Translations under genes and position numbers: made by a program | Notes under the pieces: generated by a model | Databases searched by the model: none | Told to the model about the DNA's origin: nothing | The model's input: the letters and a program-made list of their open reading frames with translations, nothing else | In this document: positions 23,075 through 35,155 of the stretch, one piece after another | How positions within the stretch are numbered: the first letter of the stretch is position 1 | How the letters are laid out: each line of letters begins with the position of its first letter | Assembly (NCBI GenBank): GCA_963921825.1 | Contig: OY997595.1 | Location: forward strand, 20,391,228 to 20,455,227 | Source of the DNA: Erodium maritimum | Lineage: Eukaryota; Streptophyta; Magnoliopsida; Geraniales; Geraniaceae | DNA: 64,000 nt | Reading direction: 5' to 3'

Positions 23075-24746
23075 TGTTGGGTCTCGAGGTATGGTTGGAG
23101 ATGAACCAACTCGCAGCGGAAAATCAATAAAAACCAAGAGACGATTAAAACCATGAAACAACTAACAAAGAATGGATTCACAAGAGAAAAATTCAGCACT
23201 ATCTCTTACCAAAATAAGAACACCGGTTAACGAATGATTGGCTTGAGTCTCCAAGACGCCTACGTATCCACATGGGAATCAAAGCCACGTAGTTCTTCTC
23301 TTTGAGGACTCAAGAACACAAAATGAAGGTGGAAACTAGCCAAAACCGAAATGGCCATGGAAGAGGGAGAGAAAATGTGTTTCCTATTCTTGTCTTGTGT
23401 TTGTTATGTTGAAAAAAGATGACTTAAACATAACAAAACCCATACTTGTCCAACTAAAGGCATGGGACAAGTATGGTGTCAAGTAAGGTGTAAATAGGAC
23501 AAAGTATGTCAAGACAAGATTGGGTTAGGTGGTGAATCACCAACACCTTAATCCTTGTCTTGCTTTCTTAGTACTAATTAATCAAGACTTGATTAATTAG
23601 TTGCATGGGCCTTTCATGGGCCTCTTGGAACATGTCCCGTGGCCATTTCCAACGAGGTCCCATGATTCGCTCATCGCCTCCAAACCTTCCATACCAGAAA
23701 TGCCCAACATTATCCGACGCGATCAATCCCAAGACTCCAAGCCTTGTCTCGATCCGTAAAGTCCTATTCACTTACGGGCACATGGCCTAAATCCCAGTTT
23801 TGGTCATGTCCCGAGACAACTCCCTTTTGGCCATCCTCCATAAATGTGTCAATGAGTTTCATCCTCCGGTGTGACCCTTAGGTTTATGCATGTCAATAGA
23901 TCAACGTAAAATCCCATTTTACTTGATCATATTTAAGTGGCAACTAACGAGACTTTAGTATTTCCTGACACTGCATAGCGAATCGACCCTGTCGATTATA
24001 ACCTTTCCGTCATCCCTGTCATTATCCTTTTATCTCTGATATCCTGATTGAGATAAGGCATAGAGTCGTCATCCTTATTATTCTCAATCACCGTTCCTTG
24101 ATATGTGAGATGACTGAAGATATGATACCCAGTATCATGTGCATGGCCATGCTATTCTTTCAGTCACTCTCGATCAAGCGGCCGAGAACCGATATCTTTC
24201 CCATACCTCAATATGAGGGATAAATCCCTTAGCCGCCTTTCGTGTCACCCATGTAGCCCGTCCCCAAGCCAATCCTGGCCGTTATGGAAGTCCTGTTACG
24301 GACAACGTTAGGCTCAGGTCAAACCCAGTTGTTGACTACATAGCGATCACAAAGACTCCTTGGTCTAAGGATACATGACAAGCTACGACACTGAATATGT
24401 TCATGACTTAATCTATGGCATATATTCAGGGCGGGTCGTCCCATATCATGTCCCACATGATATCTATGATCAGACTCCGGAATCCCATTCCAATGACTAA
24501 CAGAACGTAAGCCATAAAGAGCCATCTTTCATACTAGTCGCTTCTAGTGAAGCTTTGTTGACTAGGGACCCATCGAGTGTGATCTATCTCGATCTATGGT
24601 TCTATTCACATGGTTGGCATAGATCAGAGCACACATCGATATATTACTCCAACACATAAGTAATATAAAGCCGCTTTAATTTTATTGCTAACGATGATAT
24701 ATACATTTGGACATTTAGGATTGAACAATGGGCACTAAGACTAACA
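23075..24746 (-). repeat. A2 5' LTR
   Basis: A 1,672-bp LTR with correct TG and CA ends on the plus strand, and a small deletion near 23600 relative to the other LTRs. It is the likely donor of the converted tract in A1. Confidence 0.93.
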
Positions 24747-24751
24747 TGTGG

Positions 24752-27700
24752 AACATAGGGGCAAAGGAACAGGGAGAAGGTTCAACAGGAACAAGGACAG
24801 GTCAAAGTCAAGAAACGGTAGAAGCCCATCCAGATTTGGAAGAACAGTGGAGTGCTGGAACTGTGGTATGACAGGTCACGTGAAGAAGAATTGCAAGGCT
24901 CCCAAGAGAAAAAATTTGGGAAAGGCAGTTAATGCGACAACTGATGAGACTGGTGACGCATTGCTCACATGGGTGGATTGCCCAAAAGACTCTGTCATGG
25001 AGAAAGGAAACGTTGAAGAAATCGTTGCAGCAGCAGTTGGAAACTCCAAGGATACGTTGCTACTGTCCGTCGACAATTGGGTACTCGATTCGGGAGCGTC
25101 CTTCCATACCGCTCCGAGTCAGGAAGCAATGGAGAATTATGTTGCTTGGGATCTTGGAAAGGTCTATCTAGCCGATGGCTTGCCTCTACCTATTGTCGGC
25201 CACGGAGACATCACCTTGAAGATGCCGAACGGGCGCACGTGGAAGATAAAGAAGGTGAGACATGTGCCGAAGCTGAAACGGAATCTGATTTTCGTTGGTC
25301 AAGTTGATGATGAAGGGCACAACATTACCTTTGGCCAATGTAAGTGGAATGTGGCAAAGGGTGCAATGGTGGTTGCTCGTGGTCAGAAAACTGGCACCCT
25401 CTACATGACGACAAGCTGCCCTGACTCAGCAGTTGTCGTGGACAATACCTTGAAGACCGAGTTGTGGCATCAGCGACTTGGGCATATGAGCGAGAAAGGT
25501 ATGAAGATTCTCGTTAAGGAGGGAAAGATTTCAGAGTTGAAGTCGGTGAATCACCATTTGTGTGAGAGTTGTGTGCTTGGGAAACAGAAGAGAGTGAGTT
25601 TCTCAACCGGAAGAAGGGAGCTGAAGATGGAGAAATTGGCATTGGTCCATACTGATGTATGGGGACCAGCCCCGGTAGCTTCCCTTGGAGGGTCACATTA
25701 TTATGTGACGTTCATAGACGACTCAACCAGAAAGGTATGGGTGTATTTTATGAAACACAAGTCTGATGTGTTCAATGTTTTCAAGACCTGGAAAGCTTTG
25801 GTTGAAAACGAGACAAGCCTGATGTGTTCAATGTCTTAAGTCCGATAACGGTGGAGAGTACATTGATGGTCCCTTCAGGAAATATTGTGCTCAGAACGGG
25901 ATCAAGATGGTGAAAACCATTCCAAAGACACCTCAGCAAAACGGAGTAGCAGAAAGGATGAATCGGACGCTGAATGAGCGTGCAAGAAGCATGAGACTAC
26001 ATTTTGGGCTACCGAAGACGTTTTGGGCTGATGCGGTTAACACTACCGCGTATCTGATCAATCGAGGACCGTCCGTTCCTTTGAATTACAGAATTCCAAA
26101 AGAGGTGTGGAGGGGAAAAGAGGTAAACTTATCTTTTCTGAAAGTATTTGGTTGTTTGTCTTACGTTCATATTGATGCCGTTTCTAGAAGTAAACTTGAT
26201 GCAAAGTCTAAAAGTGTTATTTTATTGGCTATGGTGATTCCGAGTTTGGTTATCGTTTCTGGGACGACCAAAATCGGAAGATCATCAGAAGCAGGGATGT
26301 CATCTTTAATCAACATGTGCTCTACAAAGACAAACTACAACAGACTCTAGAAAGTGGAGAGTACGAGAAAGAAAAATCAACTATGGTTGACTTGAGCGAG
26401 ATTCCTACACACGAACCAGAGCGAGATATGTCGGAAGAATAGGAACCTAAAGTTCAAGAAGAGATTCGGGAAGATGCGACCCGGAAGTCGAAGAACAAAT
26501 GCCGATCTTCTCGGATATGAAGGTCGACGCAAAGGTTCTCGCCTTCGTTGGACTTCATCTTGCTTATCGACGGAGGTGAGCCTGAATTCTATGATGAAGC
26601 AAAAAGTGTTGAGGAATCAAGCCAGTGGGAGCTGGCGATGAAGGATGAGATGGAATCATTGTTGTCAAACCGAACATGGAAGCTAGCTGAGCTTCCGGCT
26701 GACATGAAAGTGTTGCAAAACAAGTGGGTCTATAGGATCAAAGAAGAGCACGATGGAAGCAAGCGCTATAGAGCGCAGTTGGTTGTCAAAGGCTTTCAGC
26801 AGAAGGAAGGTATTGACTACACCGAGATTTTCTCCCCGGTTGTTAAGCTGATGACTATTCGAACAATTCTTGGGTTAGTGGCAAAAGAAGATCTACACCT
26901 TCAATAGATGGATGTGAAGACTGCTTTCCTTCACGGTGAGCTATAAGAAGAGATCTACATGAGACAACCAAAGGGTTTCGAGGTCAAAGGCAAGGAGAAG
27001 ATGGTGTGCAAGCTCCAAAAGAGTTTGTACGATTTAAAGCAAGCTCCAAGGCAGTGGTACAAGAAGTTCGACAGCTTCATGAAGAAGGCCGAGTTTAGGA
27101 GGTGTGAGGCAGATCACTGCTGCTACTTCAAGAAACTTGGTAACTCGTATTTGATATTACTGCTATATGTTGATGACATGTTAATAGCAGGAGCAGATCT
27201 CACTGAGATTGAGAAGTTGAAGAAGAGGCTGTCGAAGGAGTTCGAGATGAAGGATCTCGGGGCTGCAAAGAAAATCCTCGGGATGAGGATTACACGGAGC
27301 AAAGATGGGCTGAAACTGTCACAAGAAGATTATGTGAAGAAGGTCGTGAAAAGGTTCAACATGGACGATGCCAAGTATGTTGGAACTCCTCTAGGCACTC
27401 ACTTTCGGTTGTCTAAAGACGAATCGCCCGTGACAGAAGAGGATAGGGCATACATGGATAAGATTCCATACGCCTCAGCTATCAGAACTCTTATGTATGT
27501 TATGGTATGCACGAGATCGGACATTGCACATGCAGTGGGAGTTGTGAGCCGATTTATGAGTAATCCGGGCAAACAACACTGGGAAGCCGTGAAGTGGATT
27601 TTCAGGTACCTTAAAGGAAGCTCAAGTACGACACTGTGCTTCAGGAAGTCCGATTCGGGACTTGAAGGGTTCGTTGATGCAGACTACGGTGGCGACATCG

Positions 27701-27859
27701 ATAGTAGAAACAGTACGTCTGGTTATGTCTACACATTCGGAGGTACTGCAATCAGTTGGGTTTCAAGGTTGCAGAAGATTGTTACTCTTTCTAGCTGCGA
27801 GGCTGAGTACGTGGCCGTGACTGAGGCTACAAAGGAGATGATTTGGCTTCAATCCTTTC
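24752..27859 (+). pseudogene. B gag end, protease, integrase, reverse transcriptase, RNase H start
   Basis: Continues gag in phase. In order: basic region and zinc knuckle CWNCGMTGHVKKNC (about 24850); protease WVLDSGASFHT (about 25080); HHCC zinc finger (WHQRLGHMS...CESCVLGK); integrase with Asp in HTDVWGP, Asp in KSDNGGEY and Glu in NGVAERMN; reverse transcriptase from about 26620 with LLLYVDDML (about 27165); RNase H start (FVDADYGGDID, SSCEAEY). Catalytic residues are all present, unlike family A. Frame shifts lie near 25815 and 26222, and stops at 26440 (TAG), 26905 (TAG) and 26944 (TAA). A3 ends this segment. Confidence 0.9.
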
Positions 27860-29547
27860 TGTTGGGTCTCGAGGTAGGGTTGGAGATGAACCAACTCGCA
27901 GCGGAAAATCAATGAAAATCAAGAGACAATTAAAACCATAAAACAACTAACAAAGAATGGATTAACAAGAGAAAAATTCAGCACTAGTTCTTACCAAAAC
28001 AAGAACACCGGTTAACGAATGATTGGCTTGAGTCTCCAAGACGCCTACGTATCCACATGGGAATCAAAGCCACGTAGTTCTTCTCTTTGAGGACTCAAGA
28101 ACACAAACATGGAGGTGGAAACTAGCCAAACCCGAAATGGCCATGGAAGAGGGAGAGAAAATGTGTTTCCTATTCTTGTCTTGTGTTTGTTATGTCGAAA
28201 AAAGATGACTTAAACATAACAAAACCCATACTTGTCCAACTAAAGGCATGGGACAAGTATGGTGTCAAGTAAGGTGTAAATAGGACAAAGTATGGCAAGA
28301 CAAGATTGGGTTAGGTGGTGAATCACCAACACCTTAATCCTTGTCTTGCTTACTTAGTACTAATTAATCAAGACTTGATTAATTAGTTCCATGGGCCTTG
28401 GTTGCATGGGCCTTTCATGGGCCTCTTGGAACATGGCCCGTGGCCATTTCCAACGAGGTCCCTTGATTCGCTCATCGCCTCCATGCCTTCCATACCGGAA
28501 ATGTCCAACATTATCCGACGCGATCAATCCCAAGACTCCAAGCCTTGTCTCGATCTGTGAAGTCCTATTCACTTACGGGCACATGACCCAAAACCCAGTT
28601 TTGGTCATGTCTCGAGACAACTCCCTTTTGGCCATTCTCCATAAATGTGTCAATGAGTTTCATCCTCCGGTGTGACCCTTAGGTTTATGCATGTCAATAG
28701 ATCAACGTAAAATCCCATTTTACTTGATCCTATTTAAGTGGCAACTAACGAGACTTTAGTATTGCCTGACACTACATAACGAATCGACCCTGTCGATTCT
28801 AACCTTTCCGTCGTCCCTGTCATTATCCTTTTATCTCCGATATCCTGATTGAGATAAGGCATAGAGCCGTCATCCTTATTATTCTCAATCACCGTTCCTT
28901 GATATGTGAGATGACTGAAGATATGATACCCAGTATCATGTGCATGGCCATGCTACTCTTCCAGTCACTCTCGATCAAGTGGCCGAGAACCGATATCTTT
29001 CCCATACCTTAGTATGAGGGATAAATCCCTTAGCCGTCTTTCGTGTCACTCATGTAGCCCGTCCCTAAGCCAATCCTGGCCGTTATGGAAGCCCTGTTAC
29101 GGACAACGTTAGGCTCAGGTCAAACTCAGTTGTTGACTACATAGCGATCAGAAAGACTCCTTGGTCTAAGGATACATGACAAGCTACAACACTGAATATG
29201 TTCATGACTTAATCTATGGCACATATTCAGGGCGGGTCATCCAATATCATGTCCCACATGATATCTATGATCAGACTCCGGAATCCCATTCCAATGACTA
29301 ACAGAACGTAAGCCATAAAGAGCCATCTTTCATACTAGTCGCTTCTAGTGAAGCTTTGTTGACTAGGGACCCATCGACTGTGATCTATCCCGATCTATGG
29401 TTCTATTCGCATGGTGGGCATAGATCAGAGCACACATCGATATATTACTCCAACACATAAGTAATATAAAGCCGCTTTAATTTTATTGCTAACGATGATA
29501 TATACATTTGGACATTTAGGATTGAACTACGGGCACTAAGACTAACA
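27860..29547 (-). repeat. A3 3' LTR
   Basis: A 1,688-bp family A LTR with a normal polypurine tract beside it (29548-29561). Its first 300 bp resemble the A1 3' LTR (TTAACAAGAG, CACTAGTTC). Confidence 0.93.
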
Positions 29548-29561
29548 ATCTCCCACTTGCC

Positions 29562-30020
29562 CTAGTTCCAATCTAAACTCCAATATGTCCCCATCGACTT
29601 TACATGTCTAACATGTTCAGGCAGTGACACTGCCTTAGTCAAAGGGTTGGCTATGTTATCATCTGTTTCAATATCGGTTATCTTCACTTCACCTCAGTTC
29701 AGTATTTATCTGATGAGGTGGATACGCCGCAGTACATGTTTGGATTTGTTATGCGATCTAGGCTTTTAGCTTGCGCAATGGCCCTTGTGTTGTCGCAAAA
29801 TGGATTCACCGGACTGGATGGGTTTTTAATTCCACCCAGCCCTGCCATGAATTTCCAAATCCACATAGCCTCCTTAGCTGCCTCTGCAGCATCCATGTAC
29901 TTGGCCTCTGTCGTAGATTCAGCAATGGTATCTTGCTTTACGCTTTCCCAGCTAAAGCTCTGCCATTCAGCGTAAACACATATCCTGATTGACTTCTAAA
30001 GTCATCTGGATTTGTCTGGG
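29562..30020 (-). pseudogene. A3 RNase H remnant
   Basis: Only the end of pol survives: AAEAAKEAMWIWKF and CDNTRAIAQAK on the minus strand at 29699-29896, as in the other family A copies. No other domain is left. Confidence 0.85.
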
Positions 30021-30223
30021 AAAGCTTTGTTGACTAGGGACCCATCGACTGTGATCTATCTCGATCTATGGTTCTATTCGCATGGTGGGCATAGATCAGA
30101 GCACACATCGATATATTACTCCAACACATAAGTAATATAAAGCCGCTTTAATTTTATTGCTAACGATGATATATACATTTGGACATTTAGGATTGAACTA
30201 CGGGCACTAAGACTAACACTTTC

Positions 30224-30486
30224 TACATGAGCTGGGGTATAATCAGGAGGGAAATGTTCTTTACTGTGACAGCCAGAGCGCCATTCACTTGGCGAAGAAC
30301 CCGGCGTACCATGCTCGAACGAAGCATATACAGCTTCGTTACCACTTCATCAGAGAGGCTTTGGAGAACGAGATCCTAGTTCTCAAGAAGATTGCAGGAA
30401 ATGAGAATCCTGCAGATATGTTCACGAAGGTCCTGCCGAATGAGAAGCTGAAGTTGTGTGCTACTTTAGTGGGCTTAGCCGAGTGA
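30224..30486 (+). pseudogene. B RNase H end
   Basis: Resumes the B reading frame after A3. It contains YCDSQSAIHLAKNP, then HIQLRYHFIRE and NPADMFTK, the typical end of copia RNase H, and stops at 30484-30486 shortly before the polypurine tract. No stop lies within this piece. Confidence 0.9.
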
Positions 30487-30536
30487 AGAGCTGGGCCGCC
30501 GCTTGTAAATGCTTAAAGACAGGTGATCGGGACTAG

Positions 30537-30552
30537 TTTTCAAGTGGGAGAT
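30537..30552 (+). other. B polypurine tract
   Basis: TTTTCAAGTGGGAGAT ends flush with the 3' LTR TGTTAG. It resembles the family A tract, as is usual among copia elements. Confidence 0.85.
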
Positions 30553-30994
30553 TGTTAGGTGTGCATGAAACCTAATTTCATCACATGGGCTGCCGTGGGC
30601 CCCCACTTCACCCACCAAAGACCCTTCACATTCACGTGGACCCTACACTTCACCTACCATTGAATTTCTGATTTTTTATGCCTATATAAGGCATGGTGCA
30701 GCCGTGTATTGTACAAGTTAAACAAGAGTTGTGTGTGTAGCAGAATCAGAAGAGAAAAGGGTACAAGGTGAGGCAGAGCACAATTGTGTGCGTGAGAGAG
30801 AAAAGGGTAGACTGCTATTAGGTTGTAAACCAAATACTCCATTGGAGATTATAGTGAAAGCTTTGCAGGTGGCAACTGGACGTAGCTCCTATTCTGGGAG
30901 TGAACCAGTACAAATCTCTGGTCTCTTTTTTCTTTTATCGTCTTTTATTGTTCATCGTTCTTCGGGGACAGGAATTAGGGTTTAATTCCTTTCA
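30553..30994 (+). repeat. B 3' LTR
   Basis: A 442-bp partner of 13528-13970. The TATA box region CCTATATAAGG is conserved. Confidence 0.93.
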
Positions 30995-31092
30995 GCGCGT
31001 GAGGGAGCGTGTTACCCTAGGGCCGGCTTTCTTTCGCGAATCTCAAATTTTGGGTTTCATGGTTTGTAAAGTTAGGTTATAGACTTTTATCG

Positions 31093-31417
31093 TTATGGAT
31101 TTAATGATTGACAAATCAAGGTTTTAGACCTTTTTATTCTCGGTTTTTTATGGTTGTAAGTCTGTATATCACATAGAATTGTCAAGCCGCCTGTTGGAAG
31201 ATCAAATCCAAAGTCTTGTTTGGCTTTGTTTAGCATATCAAGAAATGAACGTTGGTTCAGATAGGAAACTGGAACCAACAATCTTTTCTTTTGTGCCTCT
31301 CCCATATAAACGGTAAAGAAACCTTTTGGTACATCGGGTCTAAGGATGTCGAATCCACCTTACTAACAGTCCGCTGTATAACTTGCTAAGAATGACACCG
31401 GGGAAACGGAAACCCAT
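31093..31417 (-). pseudogene. SAUR-like auxin-responsive gene, broken
   Basis: On the minus strand MGFRFPGV starts at 31417, and KVDSTSLD follows in a shifted frame. A further shift leads to [36 protein letters not shown] and FGFDLPTGGLTILC. This is the SAUR domain order, but it needs frame changes, and the end after GGLTILC (near 31171) is replaced by unrelated residues. SAUR proteins are small and act in auxin-driven growth, many by inhibiting PP2C-D phosphatases. It lies about 0.6 kb downstream of an intact SAUR on the same strand, so it is the dead member of a tandem pair. A TATA box (TATAAATG, minus strand, about 31512-31519) and a CATATG (31551-31556) remain upstream. Confidence 0.8.
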
Positions 31418-32023
31418 TTTTGTCTTGTGTAGATATTAGAGAAACCGGACTCAAGAGGTTAAGATACCTGTGAGAGGTTGGTGTGAATTGAGATTTAGTT
31501 GTGCCCATTTATAGATGGAATGGTACGAGAGAAATTACATGTCCGAACTACATATGGTGGGGCCTTATGAAGGCATACCTCATAAGGGAATCACATGGGT
31601 TGGTCTTGCACTTGCTGTAACTAATCCATGATTTCATACTCCAACCACAGTTTATATGCAAATTCTGGAGAAGGAACCAGGCATGTAGTGAATTGAATAA
31701 CGCAGGTATAATTAATCTAGCTTAATCCGGTGTATGTTGTCAAAATATTACCTATTATGTTAAAACCCGATTCACTTATAATTCTTACATGTATTGAATA
31801 CAAGAGTAGTGTGACAACAAATATACATGGAACCAATCATCAATTAATCAGGAGAGCCTTAGAGAATGTTGAAAAAAATGTGGTTGAAATTTAGTGTCAA
31901 TTAAGCTCCTCACATGGATACAGGTACATCTCTTTTCCGTGGAAAAGGAAAAAGGAACAAAAAGTATAAATGAATTTTCATTTCCTGCTATGTCAAAACT
32001 ATTCTATGGCTCTATACTTGTTT
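31418..32023. other. Intergenic region between the two SAUR genes
   Basis: AT-rich and non-repetitive within this window. It carries the old promoter of the SAUR pseudogene (TATA-like near 31512, CATATG at 31551-31556, CACATG near 31589). No further gene is seen. Confidence 0.6.
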
Positions 32024-32287
32024 CTAGTGAAGGCAAGAAACGACACTGGAAAAAGTCTCTTCATCACATGGGATCGTCAAGCCACCCATCGGATGATCGA
32101 ATCCAAACTCTTCTTCAGCTTTGCTAAGCAGATCAAGAAACGAGGGCTGGTTCAAGTAGGAAACCGGAACGACGAACCTCTTCTTCTGTGTCTCTCCTAC
32201 ATAAACTGCCAAGAAGCCCTTTGGCAAATCTGATTCCACCTTGTTTGAGCGGCGCAGGATCGGCTTGCGAAGAATACCAAAACCCAT
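32024..32287 (-). CDS. SAUR family auxin-responsive protein, 87 aa
   Basis: A single-exon gene on the minus strand, the usual SAUR structure and length for the short clade. It begins [16 protein letters not shown] (variable N-terminus), then the SAUR core [55 protein letters not shown] (about residues 20-73) and a short tail ending SSVVSCLH. All landmark residues of the family are present and there is no stop or shift. The start is the first ATG after a TATA box about 110 bp upstream, and the MGF start is typical. SAURs are induced by auxin and promote cell expansion, many by binding PP2C-D phosphatases at the plasma membrane; this is family knowledge. It is the only intact host gene seen here. 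Confidence 0.92.
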   Translation of the reverse strand: MGFGILRKPILRRSNKVESDLPKGFLAVYVGETQKKRFVVPVSYLNQPSFLDLLSKAEEEFGFDHPMGGLTIPCDEETFSSVVSCLH

Positions 32288-32395
32288 TTTGTGTTGTTGG
32301 TGTGTCTGTAGTCAAGTGATTCAAGAACTCGAGAAGCAATGGTTTGTATAGGAGATGGCTTGAGGTTGCTGCGAATTATGATCTTAAGTTGATCA

Positions 32396-32403
32396 TATTT
32401 ATA
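32396..32403 (-). promoter_or_regulatory. SAUR TATA box
   Basis: TATAAATA on the minus strand, about 110 bp upstream of the SAUR start codon. Confidence 0.75.
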
Positions 32404-32493
32404 GATGAACATGTTCTGTAGTATCGTCTTAGCTTTGAATTATGTGGTCTGGAGTTCAAACTAAATCTATCGTAATCCTATGGTATACCAAGA

Positions 32494-32499
32494 CATATG
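32494..32499 (-). promoter_or_regulatory. CATATG (NDE-like) motif of SAUR promoter
   Basis: CATATG is a motif described in SAUR promoters. A CATATG and a GGGAATCACATG block also occur upstream of the neighbouring SAUR pseudogene, which supports promoter homology between the two. Confidence 0.5.
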
Positions 32500-32658
32500 G
32501 GAATCACATGCTTTTGTTTGGTAACCAATCAACACAAATTGGCTACTCTCTATTGTTTGAGTAACATGTTGGCCTACCAAAGTTTGCAAATGGATCACGG
32601 TTGAGTACTCATATTAATTGTTGATATAAATGCCACAAAATAATACCCTTCCGGATCA

Positions 32659-32664
32659 GAGACA
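32659..32664 (-). promoter_or_regulatory. Candidate auxin response element
   Basis: TGTCTC on the minus strand about 370 bp upstream of the SAUR. This is the classical auxin response factor site, but one six-base hit is weak evidence. Confidence 0.35.
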
Positions 32665-33000
32665 TGTGATGCGGACTAAAATTATAATTGGTGGTCCATT
32701 GGTTGAACCAGAGTACCGTATGTCCTACCAAATTTGAGAGATAAACCATTATGCAAATCCAGCTAAACGTCACCATTGCATAGTTTTGATTCCACTAAGA
32801 CACTTCAACACGGTATCACATGGTTTTGTTTTACCTCTGCGCATCAAATATTGGTTGTTGAATCTCATATATTTTGGTCATTTCAAAATCTTATGCGTGT
32901 TTAAGTTATACTTTAAAATTCTCTTCTTATACTCCAAAACGTCTGTATCGTTTTTTAGCATCCCTATCTTTATAAGATCGAGTTTTTATTAAAAAGACAC

Positions 33001-33454
33001 TTACCAAAGAGGAAAGAGCCTAAAAAATCAAAGACCAGTACAATGATTACAAGAACGTTCTAGTAAGGGAAGTTAAAAGGCCAAACCTTTTTCTAAAACG
33101 AAACAAGGAAGGTAAGAAACAAAAACTCCGCCATTCCTCGCCGCCCAAGATAAGTGACGAATCGTCGCATCTTTCTTCTTGGAAGCCAATTCACGAATTT
33201 GAGTCCTCGCGTCAGTCCCACGAGACGAAGTTGCAACTTCCCGAGTCTTTGACCCATGTTGGGTAAAATTACCGTTTCGACCATGCGAGACCTATTTCCC
33301 AACGTCGACGAGATTAACGAGCCATTGGTTTACACTTAACGGTATAGTAATCCGATAATTGCTTACGGGTCGACTCACCCGTTTTGGTAGTTTGAGTAGG
33401 ACATCCTTCTACGGACTATTCAGTTAACCCCCAAAAAGGATCAATAGATGCCAC
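33001..33454. other. Unrecognised sequence before A4
   Basis: About 450 bp without a supported gene. A minus-strand frame at 33093-33302 has no recognisable domain. It ends at the start of the A4 LTR; the last five bases are GCCAC, with no matching copy at the other end of the A4-A5 structure. Confidence 0.4.
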
Positions 33455-35141
33455 TGTTGGGTCTCGAGGTAGGGTTGGAGATGAACCAACTCGCAGCGGA
33501 AAATCAATGAAAACCAAGAGACGATTAAACCATGAAACAACTAACAAAGAATGGATTCACAAGAGAAAAATTCAGCACTATTTCTTACCAAAACAAGAAC
33601 AACGGTTAACGAATGATTGACTTGAGTCTCCAAGACGTCTACGTATCCACATGTGAATCAAACCCACGTAGTTCTTCTCTTTGAGGACTCAAGAACACAA
33701 AAATGGAGGTGGAAACTAGCCAAACCCGAAATGGCCATGGAAGAGGGAGAGAAAATGTGTTTCCTATTCTTGTCTTGTGTTTGTTATGTTGAAAAAAGAT
33801 GACTTAAACATAAAAAAAACCCATACTTGTCCAACTAAAGGCATGGGACAAGTATGGTGTCAAGTAAGGTGTAAATAGGACAAGTATGGCAAGACAAGAT
33901 TGGGTTAGGTGGTGAATCACCAACACCTTAATCCTTGTCTTGCTTACTTAGTACTAATTAATCAAGACTTGATTAATTAGTTCCATGGGCCTTGGTTGCA
34001 TGGGCCTTTCATGGGCCTCTTGGAACATGGCCCGTGGCCATTTCTAACGAGGTCCCATGATTCGCTCATCGCCTCCAAGCCTTCCATACCGGAAATGTCC
34101 AACATTATCCGACGCGATCAATCCCAAGACTCCAAGCCTTGTCTCGATCCGTAAAGTCCTATTCACGTACGAGCACATGACCCAAAACCCAGTTTTGGTC
34201 ATGTCCCGAGACAACTCCCTTTTGGCCATTCTCCATAAATGTGTCAATGAGTTTCATCCTCCAGTGTGACCCTTAGGTTTATGCATGTCAATAGATCAAC
34301 GTAAAATCCCATTTTACTTGATCATATTTAAGTGGCAACTAACGAGACTTTAGTATTGCCTGACACTGCATAACGAATCGACCCTGTCGATTCTAACCTT
34401 TTCGTCATCCCTGTCATTATCCTTTTATCTCCGATATCCTGATTGAGATAAGGCATAGAGCCGTCATCCTTATTATTCTCAATCACCGTTCCTTGATATG
34501 TGAGATGACTGAAGATATGATACCCAGTATCATGTGCATGGCCATGCTATTCTTTAAGTCACTCTCGATCAAGCGGCCGAGAACCGATATCTTTCCCATA
34601 CCTCAGTATGAGGGATAAATCCCTTAGCCGCCTTTCGTCTCACTCATGTAGCCCGTCCCCAAGCCAATCCTGGCCGTTATGGAAGCCCTGTTACGGACAA
34701 CGTTAGGCTCAGGTCAAACTCAATTGTTGACTACATAGCGATCACAAAGACTCCTTGGTCTAAGGATACATGACAAGCTACGAGACTGAATATGTTCATG
34801 ACTTAATCTATGGCACATATTCAGGGCGGGTCGTCCAATATCATGTCCCACATGATATCTATGATCAGACTCCGGAATCCCATTCCAATGACTAACAGAA
34901 CGTAAGCCATAAAGAGCCATCTTTCATACTAGTCGCTTCTAGTGAAGCTTTGTTGACTAGGGACCCATCGAGTGTGATCTATCTCGATCTATGGTTCTAT
35001 TCGCATGGTGGGCATAGATCAGAGCAAACATCGATATATTACTCCAACACATAAGTAATATAGAGCCGCTTTAATTTTATTGCTAACGATGATATATACA
35101 TTTGGACATTTAGGATTGAACTATGGGCACTAAGACTAACA
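33455..35141 (-). repeat. A4 3' LTR
   Basis: A 1,687-bp family A LTR with normal ends (TGTTGGG...ACTAACA). Confidence 0.93.
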
Positions 35142-35155
35142 ATCTCCCACTTGCC

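Larger units (their letters stand above)
14618..24746 (-). mobile_element. LTR retrotransposon A2 (family A), inserted in B gag
   Basis: A minus-strand family A copy with target duplication TGTGG at 14613-14617 and 24747-24751. At 10.1 kb it is longer than A1 and A6 because it contains an internal tandem duplication (15583-17356 repeated as 17357 to about 19064). The 3' LTR lacks its last few bases and the polypurine tract is replaced by other sequence. The primer binding site (23061-23073) and 5' LTR (23075-24746) are normal. The coding region is decayed in the same way as A1. Confidence 0.93.
27860..30218 (-). mobile_element. Truncated family A element A3, inserted in B RNase H
   Basis: Target duplication CTTTC at 27855-27859 and 30219-30223. 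It consists of a full 3' LTR (27860-29547), about 470 bp of internal sequence, and only the last 195 or so bases of the second LTR. Everything from the reverse transcriptase through the 5' LTR start is deleted. The junction lies near 30020-30024 with a short overlap (GAA) between the two sides. Perfect duplications show that the deletion followed insertion. Confidence 0.92.
13528..30994 (+). mobile_element. Copia element B (host of A2 and A3)
   Basis: This is a plus-strand Ty1/copia element with LTRs 13528-13970 and 30553-30994, a primer binding site, gag-pol and a polypurine tract. Flanks are GCGCT (13523-13527) and GCGCG (30995-30999), a target duplication with one change. Without A2 and A3 and their extra duplications it is about 5 kb, a normal copia size. 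Its protein style (gag beginning MAGDVGS, protease VLDSGAS, reverse transcriptase YVDDML) is that of the widespread Tnt1-like plant pol proteins. Two nested insertions, two frame shifts and several stops make it inactive. Confidence 0.93.

Noticed and set aside
33093-33302. 69-residue minus-strand frame before A4
   Set aside because: No recognisable domain, promoter or relative in the window.
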